A stretch of 64,000 bases of DNA, from assembly GCF_001691415.1 (NCBI RefSeq), contig NZ_LRRR01000021.1, positions 1 to 64,000 of the forward strand. Direction: 5' to 3'. Positions within the stretch are counted from its first letter, which is position 1; each line of letters opens with the position of its first letter. The notes beneath the pieces are model-generated. The model was not told where the DNA came from. It saw only the letters and a program-made list of their open reading frames with translations, and searched no databases. This stretch comes from Pararhodobacter sp. CCB-MM2 (GTDB lineage Bacteria > Pseudomonadota > Alphaproteobacteria > Rhodobacterales > Rhodobacteraceae). Below, piece by piece: positions 1 to 8,632 of this stretch. The translations under genes and the position numbers were made by a program.

Positions 1-625
1 TCAGCGAAAGGGCGCCGCCATTGATGCCGGCATGGACCAGCCGCGTCTCGCCGGCGAAGTCCAATTCGATTGCGTAGGCATAGGTATAAAATTCGGCACC
101 GGGGATCTCGGGGAAGTCATGCGAGGCCCCGATATCGAGCAGTGGCATTGAGCCACCCACGATGGAGCCGCCGGCCTCTGCCACCATCGCCCGAAGTTCG
201 GCATCGCCGTCTGTCATCAGCTGGTGATAGCGCGTGTGGTCGAAGAAAGACTCGACCTCGGGCTCCGACTGCACTTGGCAAACGGCGCGGCGCCGCACTG
301 ACGTATCGACCAGCTCCATCATGTGCCAGACGCCGCTATGGGTCGTGCGGCTGGCCATGACGATGCCGCCATCCTGCGTCCGATGCACGACCTGTTCCGC
401 CGTTGGATCGGGACGTGTGTGCGCTTCGACGTAGGCTTCGGGATCGGTCACGAAATTTGAGCAGGATTCCAAAAAGGCAGACCAGACCTCCGACATCGGC
501 GCCGTGTGCAGAATGGCATATCCGTGATCATCATGGCCGCCGTGCTGCGCGCTGGCCGATGTGCCTAACCCCATGACGAGCGCGCAGGTCGTTCCCCGGA
601 CCAAACCGAAACCGCCGAATGCCAT
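1..625 (-). CDS. Secreted hypothetical protein, 3' end cut by window edge
   Basis: The reading frame is open from an ATG at 625 to base 1 with no stop, so at least 208 residues are present and the C-terminus lies outside the window. The start is supported by an AAGAGG ribosome site 6-7 nt upstream. The N-terminus looks like a signal peptide (Arg, then a hydrophobic stretch, then TSASA) followed by a His-rich segment, QHGGHDDHGYA, so export to the periplasm is likely. The rest contains two cysteines about 60 residues apart and has no motif I recognise. It is separated from the housekeeping genes by a gene-poor, IS-scarred stretch and may belong to an accessory region. Function unknown. Confidence 0.6.
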   Translation of the reverse strand, partial: MAFGGFGLVRGTTCALVMGLGTSASAQHGGHDDHGYAILHTAPMSEVWSAFLESCSNFVTDPEAYVEAHTRPDPTAEQVVHRTQDGGIVMASRTTHSGVWHMMELVDTSVRRRAVCQVQSEPEVESFFDHTRYHQLMTDGDAELRAMVAEAGGSIVGGSMPLLDIGASHDFPEIPGAEFYTYAYAIELDFAGETRLVHAGINGGALSL

Positions 626-1089
626 GTCGAACCTCTTACACACTTATCCCGAACATACACTTCAGACGCGAAATTGCGACGTCAACCAACATCACCTGAG
701 ACGGCCCACGAGGCAAGCTTTTCCCGACCAGAGGGCGTTTTCGTTCGCAGGTACGGTTGGAGTTGAGCATCAACGGCGTGACCTGTGCGAACTTGTTAGG
801 CTGAACTTGCGTGGTCGAGAAACGGCCCGGGCTCTTAAGTTTCTTCGTCTGTGCCGTTGATTGCAATGGCACGAGTGGTTTGAAACGATCGGCAGGAACC
901 GTGGTACACCTTTCCGGGTAACTCATTGAAATTGCTTGGGCGGGATACACTGAGCCATGGATCATACGCTTTCAATGATTTCAGTGCGTTCCGTTGATTG
1001 TGGCACGCCCACAGCGGCTACCACCCTTCGTGAACACAATGGGAATATAGCTGACCTGCTCCCCTGTGTCCGCGTTTACGAGTTCGCTC
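626..1089. other. Gene-poor spacer, lower GC
   Basis: No coding sequence is supported in these roughly 460 bases. Short open frames exist on both strands (for example 636-965 minus and 957-1163 plus), but they lack the G/C-ending codon pattern of the neighbours, lack good ribosome sites, and resemble no family. Base composition is visibly less GC-rich than the surrounding genes. The promoter of the secreted protein at 1-625 should lie at the left end. The right end abuts the inverted repeat of a decayed insertion sequence. Confidence 0.5.
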
Positions 1090-1107
1090 GGCTCTGTTGC
1101 GCAAAAG
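1090..1107. repeat. Terminal inverted repeat of IS5-family remnant
   Basis: The sequence GGCTCTGTTGCGCAAAAG resembles ends of IS5-type elements (GGCTCTGTTGC...). It lies 36 bp beyond the stop codon of the transposase remnant, where an IS end is expected. No matching second end was seen in the window, so the element is truncated. Confidence 0.5.
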
Positions 1108-1143
1108 AGCTGATGGCCGGGGTTCCCCTTTGCCCGGACAGAC

Positions 1144-1634
1144 CTATCCCATGGCATTTGTGACCGGGATGCCGAGCGCCGTGTCGCCGTTCAGAATGGC
1201 GATGTGGACCTGAAGCTCGGCGACCTGTCGGTCGACGTCCCTTGCGATGAGGCGCTGCGCCAGAAGCTTCACGCAGTGCATCTTCGTCTCGACGCGGCTT
1301 CGGCGGTGGCATCCGCTCCATCGTCGCCAGACGGCACGACCGAGGTCTTTCGATGCCCGCAGTGCTTCGTTTCGTGCGACCGCGCCGGCGGTGACTGTCT
1401 TCCACGGTCTGGCGCTCTTGCGGGGCGGAGTGAGGACACGAACGCCTTCGGTTCGAGAGAGCGTCCGAACGCGTGGGCGCCGTGGTCAGCGATGGCATCG
1501 TGGCCTCTGCGGGTGTCGTAGGCACCGTCGGCGGTAACGCTGCCGATCTGCTCGTGCGCCGGGATCTGCCAGGGCTGCGGCGCGGGAGGCGCTGAGATCA
1601 GGGCCTGTCGCTGCGAAGGTCTTTGGTCCGGCAA
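1144..1634 (-). pseudogene. IS5-family transposase fragment, frameshifted
   Basis: On the minus strand one frame reads IGSVTADGAYDTRRGHDAIA, the block around the second catalytic Asp of IS5-type DDE transposases. A different frame resumes with PRKSARPWKTVTAGAVARNE and runs through HRRSRVETKMHCVK to LGIPVTNAMG and a TAG at 1144-1146. The latter carries the family Y-2-R-3-E-6-K signature with the Tyr changed to Cys. Between the two blocks about 40 bases are inserted, flanked by a GCGTTCG direct repeat, and the frame is lost. The N-terminal third, including the first catalytic Asp, is absent. The element is therefore dead and truncated at its 5' side, while its 3' end and inverted repeat (1090-1107) survive. 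Confidence 0.8.
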
Positions 1635-1761
1635 TGGCCCGCTCAGGTGTGACCGGCCCGAAGGGTGTCAGAACCTGCCGGCAATGGCTCAAGAACTTCT
1701 TCATCGGCTTCGAAGGAGAGGGCAGCCGGCCAGAGCTGATTTACGCTCTAACGAACCCATG

Positions 1762-1785
1762 AAAAAGGGGCCCGCAAAGGGCCCC
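1762..1785 (-). terminator. Rho-independent terminator of yebC
   Basis: A perfect GGGGCCC/GGGCCCC stem with a 5-nt loop is followed, in the minus direction, by five T residues. It lies 24 bp past the yebC stop. Confidence 0.85.
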
Positions 1786-1808
1786 TGTTCCGATCGCTGA
1801 CGGGCGCC

Positions 1809-2549
1809 TCAGAGGGCGGCCATGACCTCGTCCGAGGCTTCGAAATTGGCGGTGACGTTCTGCACGTCGTCGTCGTCTTCCAGCGCGTCGATCAGCTTCA
1901 TCAGCTTCTGCATGCCGTCGAGATCGAGCTCGGTGGTGGTCTGCGGCTTCCAGACCAGCTTGGTCGACTCGGATTCGCCCAGCGCCGCTTCAAGCGCGGT
2001 CGAGACCTCGTTGACGTCCTCGAAAGCGCACCAGATCACATGGCCGTCTTCGCTGCTTTCCACGTCCTCGGCGCCGGCCTCGATGGCGGCTTCCATGACA
2101 GCATCCGCATCGCCGACCGAGGCCGGGTAGATGATCTGACCCATGCGGTCGAACATGAAGCCCACCGAGCCGGTCTCGCCCAGGTTGCCGCCGTTCTTGG
2201 TGAAGGTCGAGCGCACGTTCGAGGCGGTCCGGTTGCGGTTGTCGGTCATGGTCTCGACGATCACCGCCACGCCGTTCGGGCCATAGCCCTCGTAGCGGAT
2301 TTCCTCATAGGCGTCGGCATCGCCGCCCACGGCCTTCTTGATCGCGCGTTCGATGTTGTCCTTGGGCATCGACTGCGACTTGGCTTCCTTGATGGCCAGA
2401 CGCAGGCGCGGGTTCTTGTCGGGATCAGGGTCGCCCATCTTGGCGGCGACGGTGATCTCCTTGGAGAATTTCGAGAACAGCTTCGAGCGCGCGGCGTCCT
2501 GCCGGCCCTTGCGATGCTGGATGTTGGCCCATTTGGAATGGCCTGCCAT
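1809..2549 (-). CDS. yebC: YebC/PmpR-family transcriptional/translation regulator
   Basis: The 246-residue protein opens with the hallmark [18 protein letters not shown] and matches YebC/TACO1 proteins end to end, including the [15 protein letters not shown] block and an acidic C-terminal domain. The family includes DNA-binding regulators such as PmpR, and some members have been implicated in relieving ribosome stalling, so the exact role here cannot be fixed from sequence. The gene is followed by its own terminator and preceded, 57 bp upstream, by the stop of a DUF2726 gene on the same strand. The start is unambiguous. Confidence 0.95.
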   Translation of the reverse strand: MAGHSKWANIQHRKGRQDAARSKLFSKFSKEITVAAKMGDPDPDKNPRLRLAIKEAKSQSMPKDNIERAIKKAVGGDADAYEEIRYEGYGPNGVAVIVETMTDNRNRTASNVRSTFTKNGGNLGETGSVGFMFDRMGQIIYPASVGDADAVMEAAIEAGAEDVESSEDGHVIWCAFEDVNEVSTALEAALGESESTKLVWKPQTTTELDLDGMQKLMKLIDALEDDDDVQNVTANFEASDEVMAAL

Positions 2550-2606
2550 GGGATGCTCCGGGTCTTCGTATCGGGGTCTTCGGGATTGCCGTTGGCTATA
2601 ATGCAG

Positions 2607-3275
2607 TCAGGCCTCGGCTGGCAAGTCCGCGCTCTCGTTGCGGGCAAGTCCGGCGGGACGCCGTCCCGTCACATCGCCGAGCAGATCGACCAGCAGCGCG
2701 CGATCGTATTCGGCCGGCACCTCGATCAGGGGCAGATTGGCCAGCCGCAAGGCCCGCCGCTTCTCCCAATCGCGACGTCGCGCATCGCGGGCCGAGTCAC
2801 GGTCGTGGCCGAAATGCCCGGTCCCTTGATATTCGATCACGCACAGGGGTTCGAAGCTGCCGCTGGTGACGAGAAAATCGACATACTTCCCCCGGATCGT
2901 GTGCCAATCCCGCGCGTCCTGCGCATAGAGGATCGCACCGAGGCTCACCTGCGTGTGCAAGCGCGCCTGAGGCGAGAACACGGCAGGCACCAGATCCGTC
3001 AGATCCCGGTGCAGCCGGCGTTCCGATTTGTTCACCAGCGACTTGACCGTGAAATTGCCGGGCGTGAATTCGTGCACGCCGTTGGCGCGGCCCCGCGGAC
3101 GCCCCTGCCCCCGAACACCGAGGATGCGCTTCAGCAGCGATAGCAGAAAGGAGAGGGCCAGCACGATCCCGCCCATCAGGATCAACGTGGGCCCGCTATG
3201 GGTCCAAATCGCGCTTAGGAGCGGGTTTGAGAAATCGAAGAGACCCTGACCGGTCGAGACACTGATACGTTCCAT
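2607..3275 (-). CDS. Membrane-anchored DUF2726 protein
   Basis: A 222-residue protein. An N-terminal hydrophobic segment around residues 22-45 (GPTLILMGGIVLALSFLLSL) precedes a cytoplasmic DUF2726-type domain: SLVNKSERRLHRDL, then a VSLGAIL block, YVDFLVTSGSFEPLCVIEYQ, and a C-terminal LRLANLPLIEVP. DUF2726 resembles restriction-endonuclease-like folds, but activity is unproven. The frame continues upstream to 3356, but that would cover the carD terminator at 3322-3351. I therefore chose the ATG at 3275, whose product starts MERISVSTG. No partner gene is obvious. Confidence 0.75.
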   Translation of the reverse strand: MERISVSTGQGLFDFSNPLLSAIWTHSGPTLILMGGIVLALSFLLSLLKRILGVRGQGRPRGRANGVHEFTPGNFTVKSLVNKSERRLHRDLTDLVPAVFSPQARLHTQVSLGAILYAQDARDWHTIRGKYVDFLVTSGSFEPLCVIEYQGTGHFGHDRDSARDARRRDWEKRRALRLANLPLIEVPAEYDRALLVDLLGDVTGRRPAGLARNESADLPAEA

Positions 3276-3321
3276 GCCCCGGAAATGCCGCGCGATTTCG
3301 GCAAAATTGCGACCACCAGAA

Positions 3322-3351
3322 AGCGAAAACCCCGAGCCGAGGCCCGGGGTT
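3322..3351 (-). terminator. Terminator downstream of carD
   Basis: On the minus strand an AACCCCG...CGGGGTT stem with a 10-nt loop is followed by TTCGCTTT. It lies 26 bp past the carD stop. Confidence 0.65.
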
Positions 3352-3376
3352 CGCAAACTGTCGGTCTTCGAAAGGA

Positions 3377-3886
3377 TCAGGCCGCGCGGGCGACCAGAAC
3401 CTCGTCCACCTGCTTGGCGGCGCCGGCCTCGTCGATGCCCGAAACGGCCGCGACTTCGCGGGTCAGGCGCTCGAGCGCGGCTTCGTAGAGCTGACGCTCC
3501 GAGTAGGATTGCTCACGCTGGTCGTCGGTGCGGTGCAGGTCGCGCACCACTTCGGCGATGGCGAGCAGGTCGCCGGAATTGATCTTCTGCTCGTATTCCT
3601 GCGCGCGGCGCGACCACATGGCGCGCTTCACGCGGGCCTTGCCCTTCAGCGTCTGCAGCGCCTTCGACACCACGTCCGGGGTCGAGAGCGACCGCATGCC
3701 GACGGCGGTCGCCTTGTCGGTGGGCACGCGCAGGGTCATCTTGTCCTTTTCGAACGAGATGACGAAGAGTTCGAGCTGCATCCCGGCGATTTCACGCTCC
3801 TCGATGGACACGATCTGGCCGACGCCATGCGCCGGATAGACCACGAACTCGTTAGGACGGAATTCAGCCTTGCGGGTTTTGCTCAT
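3377..3886 (-). CDS. carD: CarD family transcriptional regulator
   Basis: A 169-residue CarD-type protein: the N-terminal RNA-polymerase-interacting domain begins EFVVYPAHGVGQIVSIE, and a helical C-terminal domain carries the RRAQEYEQKINSGD segment. CarD proteins contact the RNA polymerase beta subunit and stabilise open complexes, typically at rRNA and housekeeping promoters. The ATG at 3886 has a GAGGAAG ribosome site about 8 nt upstream. An upstream in-frame extension to 3937 is less likely because it has no such site. A perfect 20-bp palindrome lies 50 bp upstream of the start, in the leader or promoter. The gene is transcribed in the same direction as the ferredoxin gene 266 bp upstream, as is common in Rhodobacterales. 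Confidence 0.93.
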   Translation of the reverse strand: MSKTRKAEFRPNEFVVYPAHGVGQIVSIEEREIAGMQLELFVISFEKDKMTLRVPTDKATAVGMRSLSTPDVVSKALQTLKGKARVKRAMWSRRAQEYEQKINSGDLLAIAEVVRDLHRTDDQREQSYSERQLYEAALERLTREVAAVSGIDEAGAAKQVDEVLVARAA

Positions 3887-3936
3887 GCTACAGCTTCCTC
3901 GAGTTGAGCCCAGCTTTTCAGGCGACAAAAACCCCA

Positions 3937-3956
3937 CGGGAAACAGCTGTTTCCCG
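3937..3956. promoter_or_regulatory. Perfect 20-bp palindrome in carD upstream region
   Basis: CGGGAAACAGCTGTTTCCCG is its own reverse complement over all 20 bases. It sits 50 bp before the carD start and 196 bp past the ferredoxin stop. It could be an operator for a dimeric regulator. Alternatively it could be an RNA hairpin: in the minus direction it is followed by TGGGGTTTTTG, so it may end the ferredoxin transcript. Confidence 0.5.
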
Positions 3957-4152
3957 CCGGATCACATCATTGAAGCCAAAAAAAACATCGCACAGGCGAG
4001 CAGCACTGCGGATGCCGGGCAGATCATTGTTGTGGCAGTCTTGTAACACGAATCGGGCCCGAATCAAAGAGCCGAATGGGTCGCGACGCAGCGGCGCAAC
4101 CCGATTTCGGCCCTCTCGGCCAATCCTTGCCACCCGAACGGGTAGTCTCGGC

Positions 4153-4491
4153 TCAGCTGCCCTCGCCGGGCGCTTCCGAGAAATATTTGGTCAGCTTGTC
4201 AGCCTCACCGTCGCGGTCCGAGGCCTCGGGCAGCGGGTCACGACGCTGGGTGATGACCGGCCAGAGTTCGGCGTATTTGCGGTTCAGCTCGACCCAGTTT
4301 TCCAACCCCGGCTCGGTGTCGGGACGGATCGCGTCGGCCGGGCATTCCGGCTCGCAGACGCCGCAGTCGATGCATTCGTCGGGGTGGATGGCGAGGAAGT
4401 TCTCGCCCTCGTAGAAACAGTCGACCGGGCAGACCTCGACGCAATCGGTGTATTTGCAGGCAATGCAGTTGTCGGTCACGACATAGGTCAT
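4153..4491 (-). CDS. fdxA: 7Fe ferredoxin FdxA
   Basis: A 112-residue ferredoxin beginning [20 protein letters not shown]. The first cysteine set ([18 protein letters not shown]) has the spacing of a 3Fe-4S site with an adjacent cysteine cluster. The second ([12 protein letters not shown]) is a classic 4Fe-4S motif. The C-terminal extension with YAELWPVIT is typical of the alphaproteobacterial FdxA type. It transfers electrons in the cytosol, but its redox partner is not evident here. It lies between an S4-domain gene and carD, all on the minus strand, with separate intergenic spaces that suggest its own promoter. Confidence 0.95.
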   Translation of the reverse strand: MTYVVTDNCIACKYTDCVEVCPVDCFYEGENFLAIHPDECIDCGVCEPECPADAIRPDTEPGLENWVELNRKYAELWPVITQRRDPLPEASDRDGEADKLTKYFSEAPGEGS

Positions 4492-4607
4492 GGCGGGGCT
4501 CGCTCTGGTATCCGGTTCGGCTTCGCAGCGGACTTAACGCTGTTGCTGCGATCAATCAAGCCACGGGCCAGCGGTAAATCGCCCCGGCAGGTCCGGAAAC
4601 TTACCGC

Positions 4608-5024
4608 TCAGAGGGGACCGTCGCCTTTGAGGGCATCCATCTGCCGACGTGCCTTCCCCGTAGGCCGGCCACCGGCCTCGGCGCGGGGCTCGCCTGCCTC
4701 GGCCGGCGAGGGCACGGGCGGGGGCGAGAGATCTTCGTACAGCGCCTGCGCCTCGGGCGCGGGACCGCGGCGAAGACCGGGTGCCAGCACCTTTACCACG
4801 CGGACCTGACGGCCCTGCAGGAAGGTGATCACATCCCCGGCCCGGACCGCCTGCGAGGGCTTGGCGACCGGGTTGCCGTTCAGACGGATCGGGCCGCCAC
4901 AGGCCGATGCCGCAAGACTGCGCGACTTGAAGAACCGCGCGTGCCACAGCCACTTGTCCAAACGGATCGGCCCCTCGCCAAGAGGCGAAGGGCCGGTGTC
5001 CTTGTTCCGATCAGCAGCGGTCAC
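4608..5024 (-). CDS. S4-domain RNA-binding protein (Hsp15-like)
   Basis: A 138-residue protein with an N-terminal S4 RNA-binding fold, IRLDKWLWHARFFKSRSLAA, about residues 20-65, typical of the Hsp15 family that binds 50S subunits carrying stalled nascent chains. The C-terminal half is proline- and charge-rich and probably disordered. Translation starts at a GTG that overlaps the helicase stop codon by 4 bases (GTGA), so the two genes are translationally coupled. That suggests a shared function in RNA or ribosome metabolism. Confidence 0.85.
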   Translation of the reverse strand: MTAADRNKDTGPSPLGEGPIRLDKWLWHARFFKSRSLAASACGGPIRLNGNPVAKPSQAVRAGDVITFLQGRQVRVVKVLAPGLRRGPAPEAQALYEDLSPPPVPSPAEAGEPRAEAGGRPTGKARRQMDALKGDGPL

Positions 5025-7921
5025 TGCTTGTCCTTGAGCCCCATCAGAGCGGCGGCGAAGGGATTGTCCGGATCGATCCGGTCCCGCTTGCGCTCAGGCC
5101 CCGAGGTGAAGCTGCGCGGCTGTTGATCGCGCTTGCCCCCCTTGGGACCGCCCTTGCCCTGCGGCTTGCCACCCTTGCCACCCCGGTCAGGACGGTCGCC
5201 GCCGCCCTTGCCATCGCGGCGCGGACGGTCGCCGTCACGCTTCTCACGCGGGCCACGCTCGCCCTCGGCCTGCTGACCGTCGCGACGCGGACCACCGCCA
5301 CGGCGCTGGCCGTCACGACCCTCGCCGCGGTTGTTGCGCGGACGCGGGGCCCAGCGGAAGGTGTAGAACGACTCGAGCTCTTCGGCGGCCGGTGCGGCGG
5401 CCTCAGCCGGAGCCTCGGCCTCAGCGGCGGGCGCTTCGTCAGCCGGAGCGTCCTCAGCCGGGGTCGCGATATGCGAGGCATCGGCTTCGGTCTGCGCCTT
5501 GGCGGCGATATCCTCGGCCGAGGCTTCCAGACCGGCGGCCGGACGGGTCTTGGCTCGCTCGCCCTTCTCGGCGGCATAGCCGAGGCCCTGCATCAGATCC
5601 GCGAATTGCTCCAGCGTCATGCCGGTGATCGACAGCATCTCGGGCGTGGCTTCGAAACCGGCGCGCGCGTCTTTAGTGCGCAGCAGGTCCGCCAGACGCT
5701 CCAGCATGTCGATGCGGATCGCGCGCGAGCCAGCCGGACGGAAGCCCGACAGGGTGTAATGCTGGGCCGGCACATCTTCGATATTCGGGATGGTGACCAG
5801 ACCGGGGGGCGGGCTTTCCGGGAAGGTGTCCAGCCCCTCGGCCAGCGACCACAGCACCAGACGCAGACGCGTCGGCGCGGGCTTCAGCAGGGCCGGCAGG
5901 AAGATGGTGAACTGACCGAAGCGCACGCCATGCTTGCGCAGCGCGCCGCGCGAGTCCTGATCGAGCGCCTTGACCTCGTCGGCCACGCCGTCGCGCGGCA
6001 GCACGCCCAGCGCCTCGACGAGACGGAAGGCGAAGCCACGCGGCAGGCCGGTCAGGCTTTCATCGCGTTGCAGGTTCGCCAGCGGCTCGAACAGCGCGGC
6101 GACCTTGCGGTCGATGAAATGCTGGAGGCGACGACGCACCTTTTCAGCGACATCGGGACCGGCTTCCTCGTCGACGAAAGCCTGCACCTGCGGGCGCAGG
6201 GCGTCCGGGCCGGCGATCAGCTTGCCGACGGCTTCCGAACCCCACATCAGGCCACCTTGCTCGGTGAAGTCCATCTCGGTGTCGGGCGCATTGTAGAACT
6301 TGTCGGCGCGCAGGTTGAACGCCGGCGCCAGCGCGGCCACAGCCGCCTGATGAAGCGTCTTCGCTTCGTCCGGCGATGCGGTCTTGTCCTGGCGGAAACG
6401 GAACCCTTCCAGACGGCCGATGAACTCGCCTTCCACCGTCACTTCACCCTTGTCATTCACCTCGGCCACAAGGCTCTCCTTCTGTTTCAACCGGCGCAGC
6501 AACACAGAGGTGCGCCGGTCGACAAATGCTGCGGTCAGTCGCGCGTGAAGCGCATCCGACAGGCGGTCTTCTACCGCGCGAGTTTCGCCGCGCCAATGAC
6601 TTTCGTCATCAACCCAGCCCGCGCGCTGTGCAACGTAAGTCCATGTCCGGATGAAGGCCAGACGCCGGGACAAAGTATCGATGTCCCCTTCGGTCCGATC
6701 AATGCGTTTGATCGATTTTGCCAGCCAATCGGTGGGGATTCGCCCGCCATCATGCAGGAATTCGTGCAACCGGGCGAGCAATGTCGAATGTTCGGTATGA
6801 CTGATGCCGCGGAAATCGGGGATTCGGCACACGTCCCACAACAGCCGCACGTCGCGCGGGTTGCGCAGACGGGCCGTCACCTCGGGCATCGCGGCGAGGC
6901 TTTTCAGCGCCATCAGGTCGTCGGCCTCGCGCACGCGGGTCAGCCATTCGTCGCGGGTCGGATGCTCCAGCGAGCCGATCAGCCGGTCGATCGAGCCGAA
7001 TTCCAGCCGCGCATTGCGCCATTGCAGCTTGCGCACTGGCAGGAACTGGTGGTTCTCGATGGCCTCGACGACTTCGGGATGCAGCGGACGCGCCTCGCCG
7101 GTGACGCCGAAGGTACCGGCCGCCGTGTGCCGCCCTGCCCGCCCCGCGATCTGCGCCAGCTCATCCGGGTTGAGCATCCGCATCCGGCGGCCGTCGAACT
7201 TCGACGTGCCGGCAAAGGCGACATGCCGGATATCGAGGTTCAGGCCCATGCCGATGGCATCCGTGGCCACCAGATAATCCACATCGCCGTTCTGGTAGAG
7301 ATCGACCTGCGCGTTGCGGGTCCGGGGGCTGAGCGCGCCCATGACAATCGCGCAGCCGCCTTTCTGGCGGCGGATCAACTCGGCAATGGCGTAGACGTTC
7401 TCGACGCTGAAGGCGACGATGGCCGAGCGCGTCGGCATCCGCGCGATCTTCTTCGAGCCGGCATAGGACAACACCGACATCCGCTCACGCCGGACGAATT
7501 GTACGCCCGGAACCATCGCCGCGATGGCGCTGCGCATCGTGTCCGAGCCGAGGAACAGCGTCTCATGCAGCCCCCGCGCATGCAGCAGCCGGTCGGTGAA
7601 GACGTGGCCCCGGTCCGGGTCAGCGCAGAGCTGGATCTCATCGATGGCGACGAAATCCGCGCCGATCTCCAAGGGCATCGCCTCGGTGGTGCAGACCCAA
7701 TATTGCGTGCGTTCAGGGACGATCCGCTCCTCGCCCGTGACCAGCGCCACGACCGAGGGCCCGCGCAGGGCGACGATGCGGTCATAGACCTCGCGCGCCA
7801 GCAGGCGCAGCGGCAGGCCGATCACCCCCGTGCGATGGCTGAGCATCCGCTCGATCGCGTAATGCGTCTTGCCGGTGTTGGTGGGGCCCAGAACGGCCGT
7901 GACCCGGCTTTTCGTGCTCAT
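5021..7921 (-). CDS. SUV3-like superfamily 2 RNA helicase with RG-rich tail
   Basis: A 966-residue helicase. Motif I is GPTNTGKTHY (residues 12-21), motif II is DEIQ, and the C-terminal RecA lobe shows TDAIGMGLNLDI and QIAGRAGRH. This layout matches mitochondrial SUV3 and its alphaproteobacterial relatives, ATP-dependent RNA helicases involved in RNA turnover. After about residue 790 come an Ala/Glu-rich linker and a roughly 100-residue Arg/Gly/Lys-rich tail (RRGGGPRRDGQQ, GGKGGKPQGKGGPKGGK), a likely disordered RNA-binding extension that ends in DNPFAAALMGLKDKQ. It is coupled to the downstream S4-domain gene by a 4-base overlap. Confidence 0.9.
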   Translation of the reverse strand: MSTKSRVTAVLGPTNTGKTHYAIERMLSHRTGVIGLPLRLLAREVYDRIVALRGPSVVALVTGEERIVPERTQYWVCTTEAMPLEIGADFVAIDEIQLCADPDRGHVFTDRLLHARGLHETLFLGSDTMRSAIAAMVPGVQFVRRERMSVLSYAGSKKIARMPTRSAIVAFSVENVYAIAELIRRQKGGCAIVMGALSPRTRNAQVDLYQNGDVDYLVATDAIGMGLNLDIRHVAFAGTSKFDGRRMRMLNPDELAQIAGRAGRHTAAGTFGVTGEARPLHPEVVEAIENHQFLPVRKLQWRNARLEFGSIDRLIGSLEHPTRDEWLTRVREADDLMALKSLAAMPEVTARLRNPRDVRLLWDVCRIPDFRGISHTEHSTLLARLHEFLHDGGRIPTDWLAKSIKRIDRTEGDIDTLSRRLAFIRTWTYVAQRAGWVDDESHWRGETRAVEDRLSDALHARLTAAFVDRRTSVLLRRLKQKESLVAEVNDKGEVTVEGEFIGRLEGFRFRQDKTASPDEAKTLHQAAVAALAPAFNLRADKFYNAPDTEMDFTEQGGLMWGSEAVGKLIAGPDALRPQVQAFVDEEAGPDVAEKVRRRLQHFIDRKVAALFEPLANLQRDESLTGLPRGFAFRLVEALGVLPRDGVADEVKALDQDSRGALRKHGVRFGQFTIFLPALLKPAPTRLRLVLWSLAEGLDTFPESPPPGLVTIPNIEDVPAQHYTLSGFRPAGSRAIRIDMLERLADLLRTKDARAGFEATPEMLSITGMTLEQFADLMQGLGYAAEKGERAKTRPAAGLEASAEDIAAKAQTEADASHIATPAEDAPADEAPAAEAEAPAEAAAPAAEELESFYTFRWAPRPRNNRGEGRDGQRRGGGPRRDGQQAEGERGPREKRDGDRPRRDGKGGGDRPDRGGKGGKPQGKGGPKGGKRDQQPRSFTSGPERKRDRIDPDNPFAAALMGLKDKQ

Positions 7922-7963
7922 CGTACTGCCTTGTGAAACGCGCGGTCTGCGTCTGTGACGGAC

Positions 7964-8545
7964 CTAAAGCGACTGTCCGGCCGAGGCAAGCTCAAGCCGG
8001 TTGACCGCGTCCATCACCGCCTGCTGATGGGGATGGATCGCCAACGAGGCCTGATAGGCCTCCAGCGCTTGCTGCGGCCGGTCGAGCGATTCGAGGATCA
8101 TCCCCATCCCGGCCAGCGCCCCGAAATGATGCGGATTGAGCCGCAGCACCTGCTCGATATCCGACAGCGACTGCCCCATCCGGTTGGCGAGGTAATAGGC
8201 CGTCGCCCGACCGTTCCACGCCTCGGCGAAATCGGGGGCATAATCCAGAACGGCACTGAAATGGTCGATGGCAATGTCGGCGCGACCGGCCTGCAGGGCC
8301 TCTTCGCCCCGCTGGAACAGGTAATCGATGGTCGGCGAGCCCGATTGTCCCCAACGGCGCAGGATCTGGCGCTCCAGCCGCATCCAGCCGGCTTCGTCGG
8401 GGTTTGCCAGTTCATCCAGAAGGTCCTCGACACTGACCTCCTGGGCCAGCGTGGGCGCCGGTGACAGCACCAAGGGAGACAAAAGTGACGTTAACGTCAA
8501 AGATGCCGCCACGACAGGATTGAGGAAGAAACGCGCCTGCTTCAT
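7964..8545 (-). CDS. Secreted TPR-repeat protein
   Basis: A 193-residue protein. An N-terminal signal peptide (MKQARFFLNP..., hydrophobic core, PTLAQE cleavage region) is followed by an LLDELANPDEAGW segment and about three tetratricopeptide repeats (FQRGEEALQAGRADIAIDHF; GRATAYYLANRMGQSLSDIE; GMGMILESLDRPQQALEAYQ). It is presumably a periplasmic protein-protein interaction module. The ATG at 8545 is preferred over one at 8629 because only it places the signal peptide at the N-terminus. It is divergent from the SCP2 gene. Confidence 0.82.
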   Translation of the reverse strand: MKQARFFLNPVVAASLTLTSLLSPLVLSPAPTLAQEVSVEDLLDELANPDEAGWMRLERQILRRWGQSGSPTIDYLFQRGEEALQAGRADIAIDHFSAVLDYAPDFAEAWNGRATAYYLANRMGQSLSDIEQVLRLNPHHFGALAGMGMILESLDRPQQALEAYQASLAIHPHQQAVMDAVNRLELASAGQSL

Positions 8546-8632
8546 AGTCCCAAGATAACGCGCCCGCGGCGAAAAGCGAGGGGTCCGAGGGACGCGCATC
8601 ACGCCATTGCCATCACGTTCAGGACACACACC

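Noticed and set aside
636-965. 110-codon minus-strand open frame
   Set aside because: Non-ATG start, poor third-position G/C use, no ribosome site and a product without recognisable features; treated as spacer.
1646-1762. Plus-strand open stretch reading GPKGVRTCRQWLKNFF...
   Set aside because: It reads smoothly but has no plausible start, lies inside or next to IS remnant DNA and I could not match it to any family; possibly debris of another element.
5123-7936. 937-codon open frame opposite the SUV3-like helicase
   Set aside because: Mirror of a highly GC-biased gene; composition is that of an antisense shadow, and the minus-strand product has all helicase motifs.
8484-8495. 12-bp palindrome GACGTTAACGTC
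   Set aside because: It lies within the signal-peptide coding part of the TPR gene and is short enough to be chance.
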